A stretch of 32,140 bases of DNA from DATJLY01 sp035604195 (GTDB lineage Bacteria > Pseudomonadota > Alphaproteobacteria > ATCC43930 > CGMCC-115725). Shown one piece after another: positions 7,815 through 14,728 of the stretch. The stretch spans positions 1 to 32,140 of the forward strand of contig DATNIY010000098.1 of the NCBI GenBank assembly GCA_035604195.1, read 5' to 3'. Every line of letters begins with the position of its first letter. Within the stretch, counting starts at the first letter, position 1. The notes beneath the pieces were generated by a model. That model had not been told where the DNA came from. It was given only the letters and a program-made list of their open reading frames with translations, and ran no database searches. The position numbers and the translations under genes were made by a program.

Positions 7815-10220
7815 ATGAGCATCGACGCCGGAACGCCTAACGCGGCCGCCGAACGCCAGGACGAGAAGGAAAGGCCGGCGGCACCGCAACACGCCGTCGC
7901 GACCGATCCGGTCTGCGGCATGCGGGTCGATCCGGCGAAGGCTGCCGGCAGCGTCGAGCATGCGGGCACGAGGTATTATTTCTGCGGCCGATCCTGCCTC
8001 GAGAAGTTCAAGGCCGAGCCGGAGAAGTATTTGGCGCCCGCCTCGGCGGCACCGAGCCATTCGACGGCGATGTCCGCGTCGCCCAAGGCGCCGGCGGAAT
8101 CCGGAATCGTCTGGACCTGTCCGATGCATCCGGAGGTGCGGCGGGCCGAGCCCGGCGCCTGTCCGCTCTGCGGCATGGCGCTCGAGCCGGTGACGCCCAC
8201 GGCGCAGCAAGCGGCGAATCCCGAGCTTGCCGACATGACTCGGCGATTCTGGGCGAGCTTGGCCTTGACCGTGCCGCTGATGGCGCTCGCCATGGCGGGG
8301 CATGGCGCCGAAGGCATCCTCGGCGGGATCGTGAGCGAACGCACCCTCGTCTGGGTTCAAGCCGCCCTGGCCACGCCGGTCGTGTTGTGGGGCGGCGCGC
8401 CGTTTTTCGTCCGCGCCTGGGCGTCGCTGGTCAACCGCAGCCTCAACATGTTCACGCTGATCGGCATCGGGACCGGCATCGCCTATGGCTACAGCCTCGC
8501 GGCGGCGCTCCTTCCCGACGCCTTCCCGCCCTCCTTCCGCGCCCATGACGGCAGCGTCGCGGTCTATTTCGAGGCGTCGGCGGTGATCGTCACTCTGGTG
8601 CTGCTCGGCCAGATGCTGGAGCTGCGCGCGCGCGCGCGAACCGGCAGCGCGATCCGCGCCTTGCTCGATCTGGCGCCGAAGACGGCCCGCCGTCTGCGTC
8701 AAGCGGGCGGCGAGGAGGATGTGCCGTTGGAGCGCATAGCGCCCGGCGACCGGCTGCGCGTGCGGCCGGGCGAGAAGATCCCGGTCGACGGCGTCGTCAT
8801 CGAGGGCAGCAGCGCCGTCGATGAATCCATGATCACGGGCGAGCCCATCCCCGTCGAGAAGGCGGCGGGGGACAAAGTCACTGGCGCCACGCTCAATCGC
8901 ACCGGCGCCTTCGTGATGCGCGCCGAGCGTGTCGGCAGCGAGACCCTGCTCGCCCAGATCGTCGCTCTCGTGGCCAAGGCGCAACGCAGCCGCGCGCCCA
9001 TCCAGAGTCTCGCCGACCGAGTCTCATCCTTGTTCGTGCCCGGCGTCGTCCTGGCCGCCATCGCCACTTTTTCCGCCTGGTCGTTCCTCGGCCCACCGCC
9101 GGCAATGGCCTATGCGCTGGTCAATGCAGTGGCGGTGCTGCTCATCGCCTGTCCCTGTGCACTTGGCCTCGCCACGCCGATGTCGATCATGGTCGCCACG
9201 GGCCGCGGCGCGCGCGCCGGGGTGTTGGTCCGCGACGCGCAGGCCTTGCAGCTTCTCGCCGAAATCGGCGCGCTCGTCATCGACAAGACGGGAACGCTGA
9301 CCGAGGGCCGGCCGCGCTTGGCCGAAATCGTCGCGGCTTCGGGATTTTCCGAGGAGGAGCTGCTGCGCTTGGCCGCGAGCATCGAGCGTAACAGCGAACA
9401 CCCCTTGGCCGCGGCGATCGCCGACGAGGCCGCTGCCCGCGCCCTGCCGTTGGCGCAAGTTGAATCATTTTCCGCCGAAATCGGCCGCGGCGTCACCGGC
9501 ATCGTCGAGGGGCATCGGGTCGCCGTCGGCAACCGCGCCTTGCTCGATCGCCTCGGCATCGCGGCGGGCGATCTGCTCCGTAGGGCCGAGGCGCTGCACG
9601 AGGAAGCGAAGACGGCGATGTTCGTCGCCATCGACGGCCGCGCCGCGGGGATTCTTGCGGTTGCCGATCCGATCAAGCCCGCGGCCGCCCAAGCGATCGC
9701 GGCGCTGCGCGAGGAAGGGCTCGCCATCGTCATGCTCACCGGCGACAGCCGGAGCACCGCCATGGCGGTGGCGCGCGAACTCGGCATAACTGAGGTTATC
9801 GCCGAGGTGCTGCCCGAACAAAAGGCCGCGACGATCCGCGGCCTGCAGACCGGCGGGCGGCGCGTGGCGATGGCGGGAGACGGCATCAACGACGCGCCGG
9901 CGCTGGCCGCGGCAGATGTCGGCATCGCCATGGGCACCGGCGCCGATGTCGCGCTCGAGAGCGCCGGCGTGACCCTGGTCAAGGGCGATCTCTCGGCAAT
10001 CCTGCGCGCCCGCCGCCTCAGCCGCGCCACCATGCGCAACATCCGGCAGAATCTCTTCTTCGCCTTCGTCTTCAACGCCGTCGCCATCCCGGTGGCGGCC
10101 GGAGTCCTCTACCCCTTGTGGGGAGTGCTGCTCAATCCGATGATCGCGAGCGCGGCCATGAGCTTCAGCTCGGTCAGCGTGGTCGCCAACGCGCTGCGCA
10201 TGCGCCGGGCGCGGCTCTGA
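7815..10220 (+). CDS. copA: Copper-translocating P1B-type ATPase with YHS and heavy-metal-binding domains
   Basis: An 801-residue inner-membrane heavy-metal pump. In order: a YHS-type domain at about residues 33-76 (DPVCGMRV...RYYFCGRSCLEKF), a heavy-metal-binding domain at about 97-126 (WTCPMHPEV...CPLCGMALEP), paired membrane helices, the actuator domain (ITGEPIPVEK), the CPC metal-binding motif at 446-448, the phosphorylated Asp in DKTGT at D490, the NSEHPLA nucleotide-domain motif, and GDGIND at 688-693. The final membrane segment contains MSFSSVSV, matching the MxxSS-type signature of Cu(I) P1B-1 pumps. The classical CxxC heavy-metal-associated domain is replaced by YHS plus HMBD. The ATG at 7815 follows GAGGA at a normal distance. 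The gene stands alone behind an FNR-type box, suggesting oxygen-responsive copper delivery or export. Confidence 0.93.
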   Translation: MSIDAGTPNAAAERQDEKERPAAPQHAVATDPVCGMRVDPAKAAGSVEHAGTRYYFCGRSCLEKFKAEPEKYLAPASAAPSHSTAMSASPKAPAESGIVWTCPMHPEVRRAEPGACPLCGMALEPVTPTAQQAANPELADMTRRFWASLALTVPLMALAMAGHGAEGILGGIVSERTLVWVQAALATPVVLWGGAPFFVRAWASLVNRSLNMFTLIGIGTGIAYGYSLAAALLPDAFPPSFRAHDGSVAVYFEASAVIVTLVLLGQMLELRARARTGSAIRALLDLAPKTARRLRQAGGEEDVPLERIAPGDRLRVRPGEKIPVDGVVIEGSSAVDESMITGEPIPVEKAAGDKVTGATLNRTGAFVMRAERVGSETLLAQIVALVAKAQRSRAPIQSLADRVSSLFVPGVVLAAIATFSAWSFLGPPPAMAYALVNAVAVLLIACPCALGLATPMSIMVATGRGARAGVLVRDAQALQLLAEIGALVIDKTGTLTEGRPRLAEIVAASGFSEEELLRLAASIERNSEHPLAAAIADEAAARALPLAQVESFSAEIGRGVTGIVEGHRVAVGNRALLDRLGIAAGDLLRRAEALHEEAKTAMFVAIDGRAAGILAVADPIKPAAAQAIAALREEGLAIVMLTGDSRSTAMAVARELGITEVIAEVLPEQKAATIRGLQTGGRRVAMAGDGINDAPALAAADVGIAMGTGADVALESAGVTLVKGDLSAILRARRLSRATMRNIRQNLFFAFVFNAVAIPVAAGVLYPLWGVLLNPMIASAAMSFSSVSVVANALRMRRARL

Positions 10221-10291
10221 CCGGACGCGGCCGCATTTGCCGGCATACATCGCGACGGTTACCATGATGCTTCGCCTGCCAGGGGATAGCG

Positions 10292-10828
10292 ATGAGCGAG
10301 ATGCCCAAATTCACCATGAGCCATGTCGGCATCGTGGTGAAGGATTTGCCGCGCATGGAGAGATTCTATCGGGACGTGCTCGGCTTTGCCGTGACGGACC
10401 GCGGCGTCGCCCGCGGCCAGCCCATGGTCTTCCTGTCGCGCGAGGCGCATGAGCATCATCAAATCGTCCTCCAGGAGAAGCGCCTTTCCGACGAGACAAC
10501 GATCAATCAGATTTCCTTCCGGGTGGCGAATCTCGAAGATCTCCGGTGCATTCACCGCCGGCTCAAGGACGCCGCGGTGAAGGAAATCAATCTCGTCGAT
10601 CATTGCCTCGCCTGGTCGGTCTATTGCCACGATCCCGAGGGCAACCGGCTCGAGTTCTTCGTCGACGGACCGTATTACGTTCATCAGCCGATCGTCGAGC
10701 CCTTGGCGCTCGAGCGCTCTGACGAGGAGATCCGGCGCGCGACCGAAGCGCGCTTTGTCGGCAATCCGAGCTTCGCCACCTTCGATGCCTGGAAGAGCGA
10801 TTTCAGGCGCAAGCTGCAGGACGGCTGA
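10292..10828 (+). CDS. VOC-fold (glyoxalase/extradiol dioxygenase-like) protein
   Basis: A 178-residue single-module vicinal-oxygen-chelate protein. The N-terminal beta-alpha-beta unit begins SHVGIVVKDLPRMERFYRDVLGF, and a second module ends CHDPEGNRLEFFVDGP. Probable metal ligands are H11, H56 and E121. The position where many homologues have a second-module His (hHIAFRV) is NQISFRV here, so the metal site may be incomplete. The C-terminal extension (PIVEPLALERSDEEI) is seen in extradiol-dioxygenase-like members annotated near aromatic catabolism. The start is supported by AGGGGATAG just upstream. The neighbouring gene is a second VOC protein about 100 bases downstream. The reaction is unknown: a dioxygenase, glyoxalase-type isomerase or epimerase are all possible. 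Confidence 0.8.
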   Translation: MSEMPKFTMSHVGIVVKDLPRMERFYRDVLGFAVTDRGVARGQPMVFLSREAHEHHQIVLQEKRLSDETTINQISFRVANLEDLRCIHRRLKDAAVKEINLVDHCLAWSVYCHDPEGNRLEFFVDGPYYVHQPIVEPLALERSDEEIRRATEARFVGNPSFATFDAWKSDFRRKLQDG

Positions 10829-10848
10829 GGCGGAGATCGGGCGCCTCT

Positions 10849-10906
10849 CTGGCAGTCGCATTCCACGGCGCATATATTGGATTGGTGCCGGTCCTGCGCC
10901 GGCGCC
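10849..10906 (+). promoter_or_regulatory. Possible promoter and leader hairpin of second VOC gene
   Basis: TATATT at 10873-10878 matches the -10 consensus at 5 of 6 bases. CTGGCA at 10849-10854 is a 4/6 -35 match with 18-base spacing. A start near 10885 would put an 8-bp stem (10884-10891 with 10899-10906, one G-U pair) at the 5' end of a roughly 40-base leader, which could protect the transcript. This is inferred from motif matches only. Confidence 0.3.
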
Positions 10907-10925
10907 ATCCGGATGAGGAGGGAAC

Positions 10926-11543
10926 ATGCCGACCGCGCCATCGCTCGAACGCGCGCCCGAGCAGAAGCAAGGCCAAGAGGCGCGGCTGCGCGGCGTCCAT
11001 CATCTCGCCCTCAATACCGACGACATGGCGCTGACGATCGATTTCTATACCAACGTCCTGGGCTTGCCGATGGTCCATGCGCTGCGCGTCGAGCCCGGCA
11101 TCGGCACCGGCCCCAACAACCGCGGCAATCCGCCCTGGGAGAATCTCCGGCACTATTTCTTCGACATCGGCAATGACAGCCTGCTCGCCTTCTTCGAGAT
11201 CCCCAAGGGCGCCATGCCCAAGGGCGACCGCAATGCCATCGCCGCGATGCAACACGTGGCCTTCGCCGCGACCGCCGCGACCGCCACGGTGATTCGCCAG
11301 CGCTTGGAGGCGCGCGGGATCGACTATCTCGGACCGATCAATGTCGGCGCTGGTACCTATTCGATCTATTTCTTCGATCCGAACGGCATTCGGCTCGAAG
11401 TCTCTTGTCAGCCCAAAGACGGCGACGACATCCGCGTCATCGAGGCCTGGACGCAGACCAAGACCCAGGCGCTCGCCGAGCTGCGCACGCTGAAATCGGA
11501 TCCCGCATGGCTCGACAAGGTTACGGAGAATCTGCGGGATTAG
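10926..11543 (+). CDS. VOC-fold metalloprotein (glyoxalase/dioxygenase superfamily)
   Basis: A 205-residue protein with the complete four-ligand pattern of a metal-binding VOC module pair: His in GVHHLALN (H25/H26), E91 in LAFFEIP, H110 in MQHVAFA, and E158 in NGIRLEVS. This is the His/Glu/His/Glu arrangement of glyoxalase I-like and FosA-like enzymes, so unlike the upstream VOC protein its metal site looks intact. It has an N-terminal hydrophilic tail of about 22 residues and a C-terminal helical tail. GAGGAGGGAAC before the ATG is a strong ribosome binding site. It is convergent with the CRP-like regulator gene, with 22 bases between the two stops. The substrate is unknown; a role in processing a catabolic intermediate is inference from the surroundings. 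Confidence 0.82.
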   Translation: MPTAPSLERAPEQKQGQEARLRGVHHLALNTDDMALTIDFYTNVLGLPMVHALRVEPGIGTGPNNRGNPPWENLRHYFFDIGNDSLLAFFEIPKGAMPKGDRNAIAAMQHVAFAATAATATVIRQRLEARGIDYLGPINVGAGTYSIYFFDPNGIRLEVSCQPKDGDDIRVIEAWTQTKTQALAELRTLKSDPAWLDKVTENLRD

Positions 11544-11565
11544 GCGATCCCGCCAGGCGCTGGCC

Positions 11566-12276
11566 TCAATCGCCCTCGGCATAGGCGCGCAGCGCCGCGT
11601 CATCGAGGATGACGATGCCGGTGCGTCCGACCCGGATCGTGCCGCTGCGATGCCAGGCCGAGAGCTGCTTATTGATGCTCTCGCGCGACAGCCCGATCAT
11701 GTTGCCGAGGTCGCGCTGCGACACTTTGAGGCCGGGCCTGGTGCCGAGCGCGGTGCGCTGACGGTAAGCCTCGCCCAATTGCAGCAGCTTCTTGGCGAGG
11801 CGCGCCGGTCCTTCGAGGAAGATCACGTCCTCGTACTGCTCGGTCGTGCGGCGCAAGCGGTCGCACAGCACCACCAAGAGGCGCAGCGCCACATCGGGAT
11901 TGGCCTTGAGGAAGGGCACGAAATCGCGCCGGTCGACAGCCAATAGCTCGCAATCGGCGAGCGCCGTGGCGTCGGCGGTGCGGTCCTTGCCGTCGAGCAG
12001 CGCGATCTCGCCGAAGACCTCGCCCTCGCCCATATCCGCGAGCAGGACCACGCTGCCGTCGGGCCCGACGCAGCTGATCCGGACCCGTCCCTTGAGCACG
12101 GTCAGCAGGCCGCGCCCTGGCGATCCCTTGAGAAAGATTGGCCGCTTGGCGCGATAGGTCTCGATCCGGGCATGCGCCAGGAGCTGGTCGAGCTCGGCCA
12201 CTGTCAGGCTGCCGAAGATGCTATGCCGCTTCAGGATTTCCCGTGCAGCGGCAATCGGATCGGGTCTTTCCGGCAT
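11566..12276 (-). CDS. CRP/FNR-family transcriptional regulator, CRP-like class
   Basis: A 236-residue cytoplasmic regulator. The N-terminal cyclic-nucleotide-binding domain spans about residues 15-135, with phosphate-binding cassette FGEIALLDGKDRTA at 88-101 that keeps the Glu (E90), Arg (R99) and Thr (T100) used for cyclic nucleotide phosphate contact. The dimerisation helix follows (LLVVLCDRLRRTTEQ), then the HTH_Crp domain (KVSQRDLGNMIGLSRESINKQL, about 184-205). The recognition helix carries R198, E199 and K203, analogous to E. coli CRP R180, E181 and R185, predicting TGTGA half-sites. No N-terminal or central Cys cluster of FNR is present. The start at 12276 is chosen at the family N-terminus with a G-rich site upstream. 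The divergent intergenic region holds an exact TGTGA-N6-TCACA box, so autoregulation is likely. Confidence 0.9.
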   Translation of the reverse strand: MPERPDPIAAAREILKRHSIFGSLTVAELDQLLAHARIETYRAKRPIFLKGSPGRGLLTVLKGRVRISCVGPDGSVVLLADMGEGEVFGEIALLDGKDRTADATALADCELLAVDRRDFVPFLKANPDVALRLLVVLCDRLRRTTEQYEDVIFLEGPARLAKKLLQLGEAYRQRTALGTRPGLKVSQRDLGNMIGLSRESINKQLSAWHRSGTIRVGRTGIVILDDAALRAYAEGD

Positions 12277-12353
12277 CGCCCCGCCCCCCTGCCGTCCGGC
12301 CAGTCTAGCGCGCGCCCCGAGGCTTTGCACCCGGTCCGTGCGCGCCTCCGAGC

Positions 12354-12369
12354 TGTGAGCCAGTTCACA
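12354..12369. promoter_or_regulatory. CRP-type operator between regulator gene and DUF1127 gene
   Basis: TGTGAGCCAGTTCACA is an exact TGTGA-N6-TCACA palindrome, the consensus core for CRP-class proteins. Its centre (12361.5) lies about 86 bases from the regulator start and 82 bases from the DUF1127 start. The recognition helix of the adjacent regulator (R-E-x-x-x-K) fits TGTGA half-sites. Autoregulation and control of the DUF1127 gene are inferred. Confidence 0.7.
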
Positions 12370-12390
12370 AGCAATTGGCGAAAAGTCTGC

Positions 12391-12403
12391 TTTTATGAGC
12401 TGC
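12391..12403 (+). promoter_or_regulatory. Possible CRP class II -10 element for DUF1127 gene
   Basis: TTTTAT at 12391-12396 is a 4/6 match to a -10 box. If transcription starts at about 12403, the CRP-type palindrome is centred at -41.5, the class II activation geometry. There is no good -35 hexamer, as expected for an activator-dependent promoter. Confidence 0.35.
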
Positions 12404-12443
12404 AGATGGTCGCACCCCGCGACCCCTCGCCGAAGAGGGTAAC

Positions 12444-12746
12444 ATGAGCATCGCCGATTGCCGCACCGGCCGGACTTTCGCATCGGGCTTCGCCGCCCAG
12501 GCACCAGCGGATTGGACCGCCCGCAGCACCATGCTGATCGAGGCGGTCTGCGAGGTCGTCCGCATCTGGCGCAAGCGCGCCCGCGACCGGGCCGCTCTGG
12601 CGCGGATGGCCGAGCTGGCACTCCGCGACCTCGGCGTCGATCCCGCCACCGTCTGGCATGAAGCGCGGCGGCCGTTCTGGCAGAGCGCGCACGAGGCCCG
12701 GAGCGAGATCGCCCTGTCCCGGCGCGCCAGCGCTTCCCGTCAATGA
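12444..12746 (+). CDS. DUF1127-domain small protein
   Basis: A 100-residue protein. Residues about 38-80 (VVRIWRKRARDRAALARMAELALRDLGVDPATVWHEARRPFW) match the DUF1127 pattern: a W-R-x4-R-x2-L stretch, then LRDLG, then an alpha-helical ARRPFW tail. DUF1127 proteins are short, Arg-rich and common in alphaproteobacteria. Some affect phosphate metabolism, RNA turnover or motility through the Arg-rich domain, but the function of this one is unknown. About 35 residues precede the domain, longer than the minimal 45-50 residue members. AGAGGG upstream supports the ATG at 12444. The gene is divergent from the CRP-like regulator with a CRP-type box between them, and its last 7 bases overlap the 3' end of the convergent RraA-like gene. 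Confidence 0.75.
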   Translation: MSIADCRTGRTFASGFAAQAPADWTARSTMLIEAVCEVVRIWRKRARDRAALARMAELALRDLGVDPATVWHEARRPFWQSAHEARSEIALSRRASASRQ

Positions 12747-13447
12747 ATTTCGTCTGATCGGGCGAAGGCCTGCCGCAAATCCTCGATGCCGAAATTCGGC
12801 GACTTGCAGGCATCGAGCAGCACCTTCTCCCGCCGGGCCAGCAGGGCAGCCACCTCCGGCAGCTTGCCCACCGCCGCGCGCGGGATCACCACCGCCCCAT
12901 GGCGGTCGGCGTGGACCAGATCATCGGACGAGACCATCATGCCGGCGACGCTCACGGTCTGGCCGAAATCGACGATGTCGACATGGGCGTGCGAAGGCAT
13001 GATCGAGCCCGCCAGCGCCATGAAGCCGCTCGCCCAAGCGTCGATGTCGCGGATCGCCCCGTCGGTGACGACGCCGATGCAGCCCAATGCCCGGTGCACA
13101 TTGGATTGCACCTCGCCCCAGAAGGCGCCGAAGCCGGCGTCCGGCCCGTCGCTGTCCTGCATCAGGCAGAGGCTGGGCCGCGGCGCGCCCGCGATATAGG
13201 CGTAATAGGCGAGGCGATTGGCGCGCGCCTCGGCCTTGCTGCGGGGATGCGGCTCGCGCGCGCGGATGGTGACGGTGCGGGCATAGCCGATGACCGGCTT
13301 CAGGCTCGGAAAGGGCGCGAGCAGGGGCCGGCGGTTGAAGCCCAGCGCCCGGCGCTCCGGCATCACCAATTCGAGCGCATTGCAGATCGTCGGCGTATCC
13401 AAGGCGGCGAGCGCGGCGAGATCCGCGGCATTGAGCGGCTCGATCAC
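12740..13447 (-). CDS. RraA/4-hydroxy-4-methyl-2-oxoglutarate aldolase-like protein
   Basis: A 235-residue protein of the RraA-like/HMG aldolase family. The core segment GCIGVVTDGAIRDIDAW (about residues 122-138) carries the conserved D129-G130 and R133-D134 that bind metal and substrate, preceded by an FWGEVQ loop. HADRHGAVVIP (179-189) is the typical later motif. Class members cleave 4-hydroxy-4-methyl- or 4-carboxy-4-hydroxy-2-oxoadipate-type acids or decarboxylate oxaloacetate; the true RNase E inhibitor RraA is shorter (about 160 residues). The GTG start at 13447 is chosen because GAGGAG lies 7 bases upstream; no nearby ATG gives the family N-terminus. It is divergent from a gentisate-dioxygenase-like bicupin gene, so a role in the last carbon-carbon cleavage of aromatic catabolism is plausible but unproven. 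Confidence 0.8.
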   Translation of the reverse strand: MIEPLNAADLAALAALDTPTICNALELVMPERRALGFNRRPLLAPFPSLKPVIGYARTVTIRAREPHPRSKAEARANRLAYYAYIAGAPRPSLCLMQDSDGPDAGFGAFWGEVQSNVHRALGCIGVVTDGAIRDIDAWASGFMALAGSIMPSHAHVDIVDFGQTVSVAGMMVSSDDLVHADRHGAVVIPRAAVGKLPEVAALLARREKVLLDACKSPNFGIEDLRQAFARSDEIH

Positions 13448-13564
13448 GGGAATTCTCCTCAAACTCGACGGGTCTCGGGCCAAGATGGCACAAAGGCGCC
13501 GGGGCTGGCTAGGCGCGTCAAGGATTCCTTCAGCAAGGTTTTCGCAACATCGCGGCGGCACAAT

Positions 13565-13614
13565 GGGCGGGCGAGCGCTCGCGTACGGGCAAAGCCCGCC
13601 CGAGACGGCTCGCC
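13565..13614. repeat. Nested, mutually exclusive inverted repeats in divergent intergenic region
   Basis: An 8-bp perfect stem can form from 13565-13572 (GGGCGGGC) and 13594-13601. A tight 5-bp hairpin, CGGGC-AAA-GCCCG, occupies 13586-13598, and a 12-bp palindrome GCGAGCGCTCGC lies at 13571-13582. A further 7-bp pairing of 13570-13576 with 13608-13614 competes with these. The region is the leader of the bicupin gene (or upstream of the divergent RraA-like gene). Attenuator or operator roles are possible, but GC-rich chance pairing cannot be excluded. Confidence 0.4.
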
Positions 13615-13662
13615 GCTGACCGCGGATTGCGGTAGATTGCACACGCCTTCAAGGAGAACAGG

Positions 13663-14700
13663 ATGTCGAGCCAGGTCGCAGCGATCGTCACGGAAGGATT
13701 GGCCGAGGCCGTCCAGCGCGCCAACATGCAGCCGCTGTGGGACCGCTACCGCAGCCTCAACACGCGCGAGCCGCAGCCGGTCGATCCGCCCTTCCTGTGG
13801 CCGTGGTCGCAGACCGCGCCGCTCGTCGACCGCGCCGCCCGCGAGGTCGCCATGGATGATGCGGAGCGCCGCGTGCTGCTGATGACCAACCCTGCCTTCG
13901 GCGGCGAGGCGGCGACGACGACCAATCTGATTGGCGGGATTCAGGTTCTCGAGCCCGGCGACCGCGCGCCGGCGCACCGCCACTCCGCGGCCGCAATCCG
14001 CTTCGTGATGCAGGCCGAGGGCGGCACCACCTTCGTCGACGGCACGGCCTGCGCGATGCACGAGGGCGATTTCATCCTGACGCCGGCCTGGACCTGGCAT
14101 TGGCACGTCAACGACAGCAAGAAGCGCGTCATCTGGTTCGACGGGCTCGACGTGCCGTTGGCGCGGCGCAGCCTCGACGTGATGTTCTTCGAGCCGCATC
14201 CGCCCGAAGGCGCGATCGCGGCGGCGATGAGCCCGGTCGCGCCCTGGCGCTGGGCGGAAACCGGGCTCGCCTCTGCGGAAATGCCGGCCGAGGCGCCGGC
14301 CCATTCGCCGCAGTTCCACTATCCCTGGCGAGCGACGCTCGCCGCTCTCGACGCGCTGCCGCAGCGTCCGGATGGAGCGAAGGTGCTGCGTTACGTCAAT
14401 CCCCAGACCGGCGGCGCCGTGATGCCGACCATCGACTGCGGCGTCTTCCGCCTGGAGGGCGATGCACAGACGGTGCCCTACCGCACCACTTGCAACGCGA
14501 TCTGCGTCGTCGTCGACGGCGAAGGGCGCTCGAGCGTCGGCGACAAGACCTTCAATTGGCGCAAGCACGACGTCTTCACCGTGCCGCACTGGACCTGGGC
14601 GAGCCACCGCGCCACCGGGTCGCGCGCGCATCTCTTCTTCTTCACCGATCGCGAGCTCTATCGTAGATTGAGCCTGCTGCGCGACGAGGTCGCGCAATAA
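13663..14700 (+). CDS. Gentisate 1,2-dioxygenase-like bicupin
   Basis: A 345-residue protein, the usual length of gentisate/salicylate/1-hydroxy-2-naphthoate dioxygenases. The N-terminal cupin contains PAHRHSAAAIRFVMQ with H105 and H107 plus H146 or H148 in TWHWHVN, matching the three-His Fe(II) site of gentisate dioxygenases. The C-terminal cupin (about residues 245-330) has PYRTTCNA where the first metal His pair would be, so it is probably metal-free, as in many homologues. It would cleave an ortho-hydroxylated aromatic carboxylate between the carboxyl- and hydroxyl-bearing carbons in the cytoplasm. AAGGAG lies 8 bases before the ATG. The gene is followed after 28 bases by a class II aldolase gene, probably in the same transcript. 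No fumarylpyruvate hydrolase or maleylpyruvate isomerase is in the window, so the substrate may not be gentisate. Confidence 0.83.
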   Translation: MSSQVAAIVTEGLAEAVQRANMQPLWDRYRSLNTREPQPVDPPFLWPWSQTAPLVDRAAREVAMDDAERRVLLMTNPAFGGEAATTTNLIGGIQVLEPGDRAPAHRHSAAAIRFVMQAEGGTTFVDGTACAMHEGDFILTPAWTWHWHVNDSKKRVIWFDGLDVPLARRSLDVMFFEPHPPEGAIAAAMSPVAPWRWAETGLASAEMPAEAPAHSPQFHYPWRATLAALDALPQRPDGAKVLRYVNPQTGGAVMPTIDCGVFRLEGDAQTVPYRTTCNAICVVVDGEGRSSVGDKTFNWRKHDVFTVPHWTWASHRATGSRAHLFFFTDRELYRRLSLLRDEVAQ

Positions 14701-14728
14701 GCCCGACCCCACGCAAGAGGAAAACCCG

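Noticed and set aside
8629..8640. Alternating GC run (gcgcgcgcgcg) in the Cu-ATPase gene
   Set aside because: It encodes the LRARARTGSA segment conserved in this ATPase family; coding explains it.
12277..12813. Upstream extension of the CRP-like regulator frame
   Set aside because: It overlaps the DUF1127 gene and the operator, and the CRP family N-terminus fits the ATG at 12276.
13486..13502. Possible sigma-54 promoter (TGGCAC start)
   Set aside because: The second element (TTGCA/T) is missing at the required distance.
13520..13530. Short palindrome AAGGA-T-TCCTT
   Set aside because: Only 5-bp arms, and no matching second site or promoter geometry nearby.
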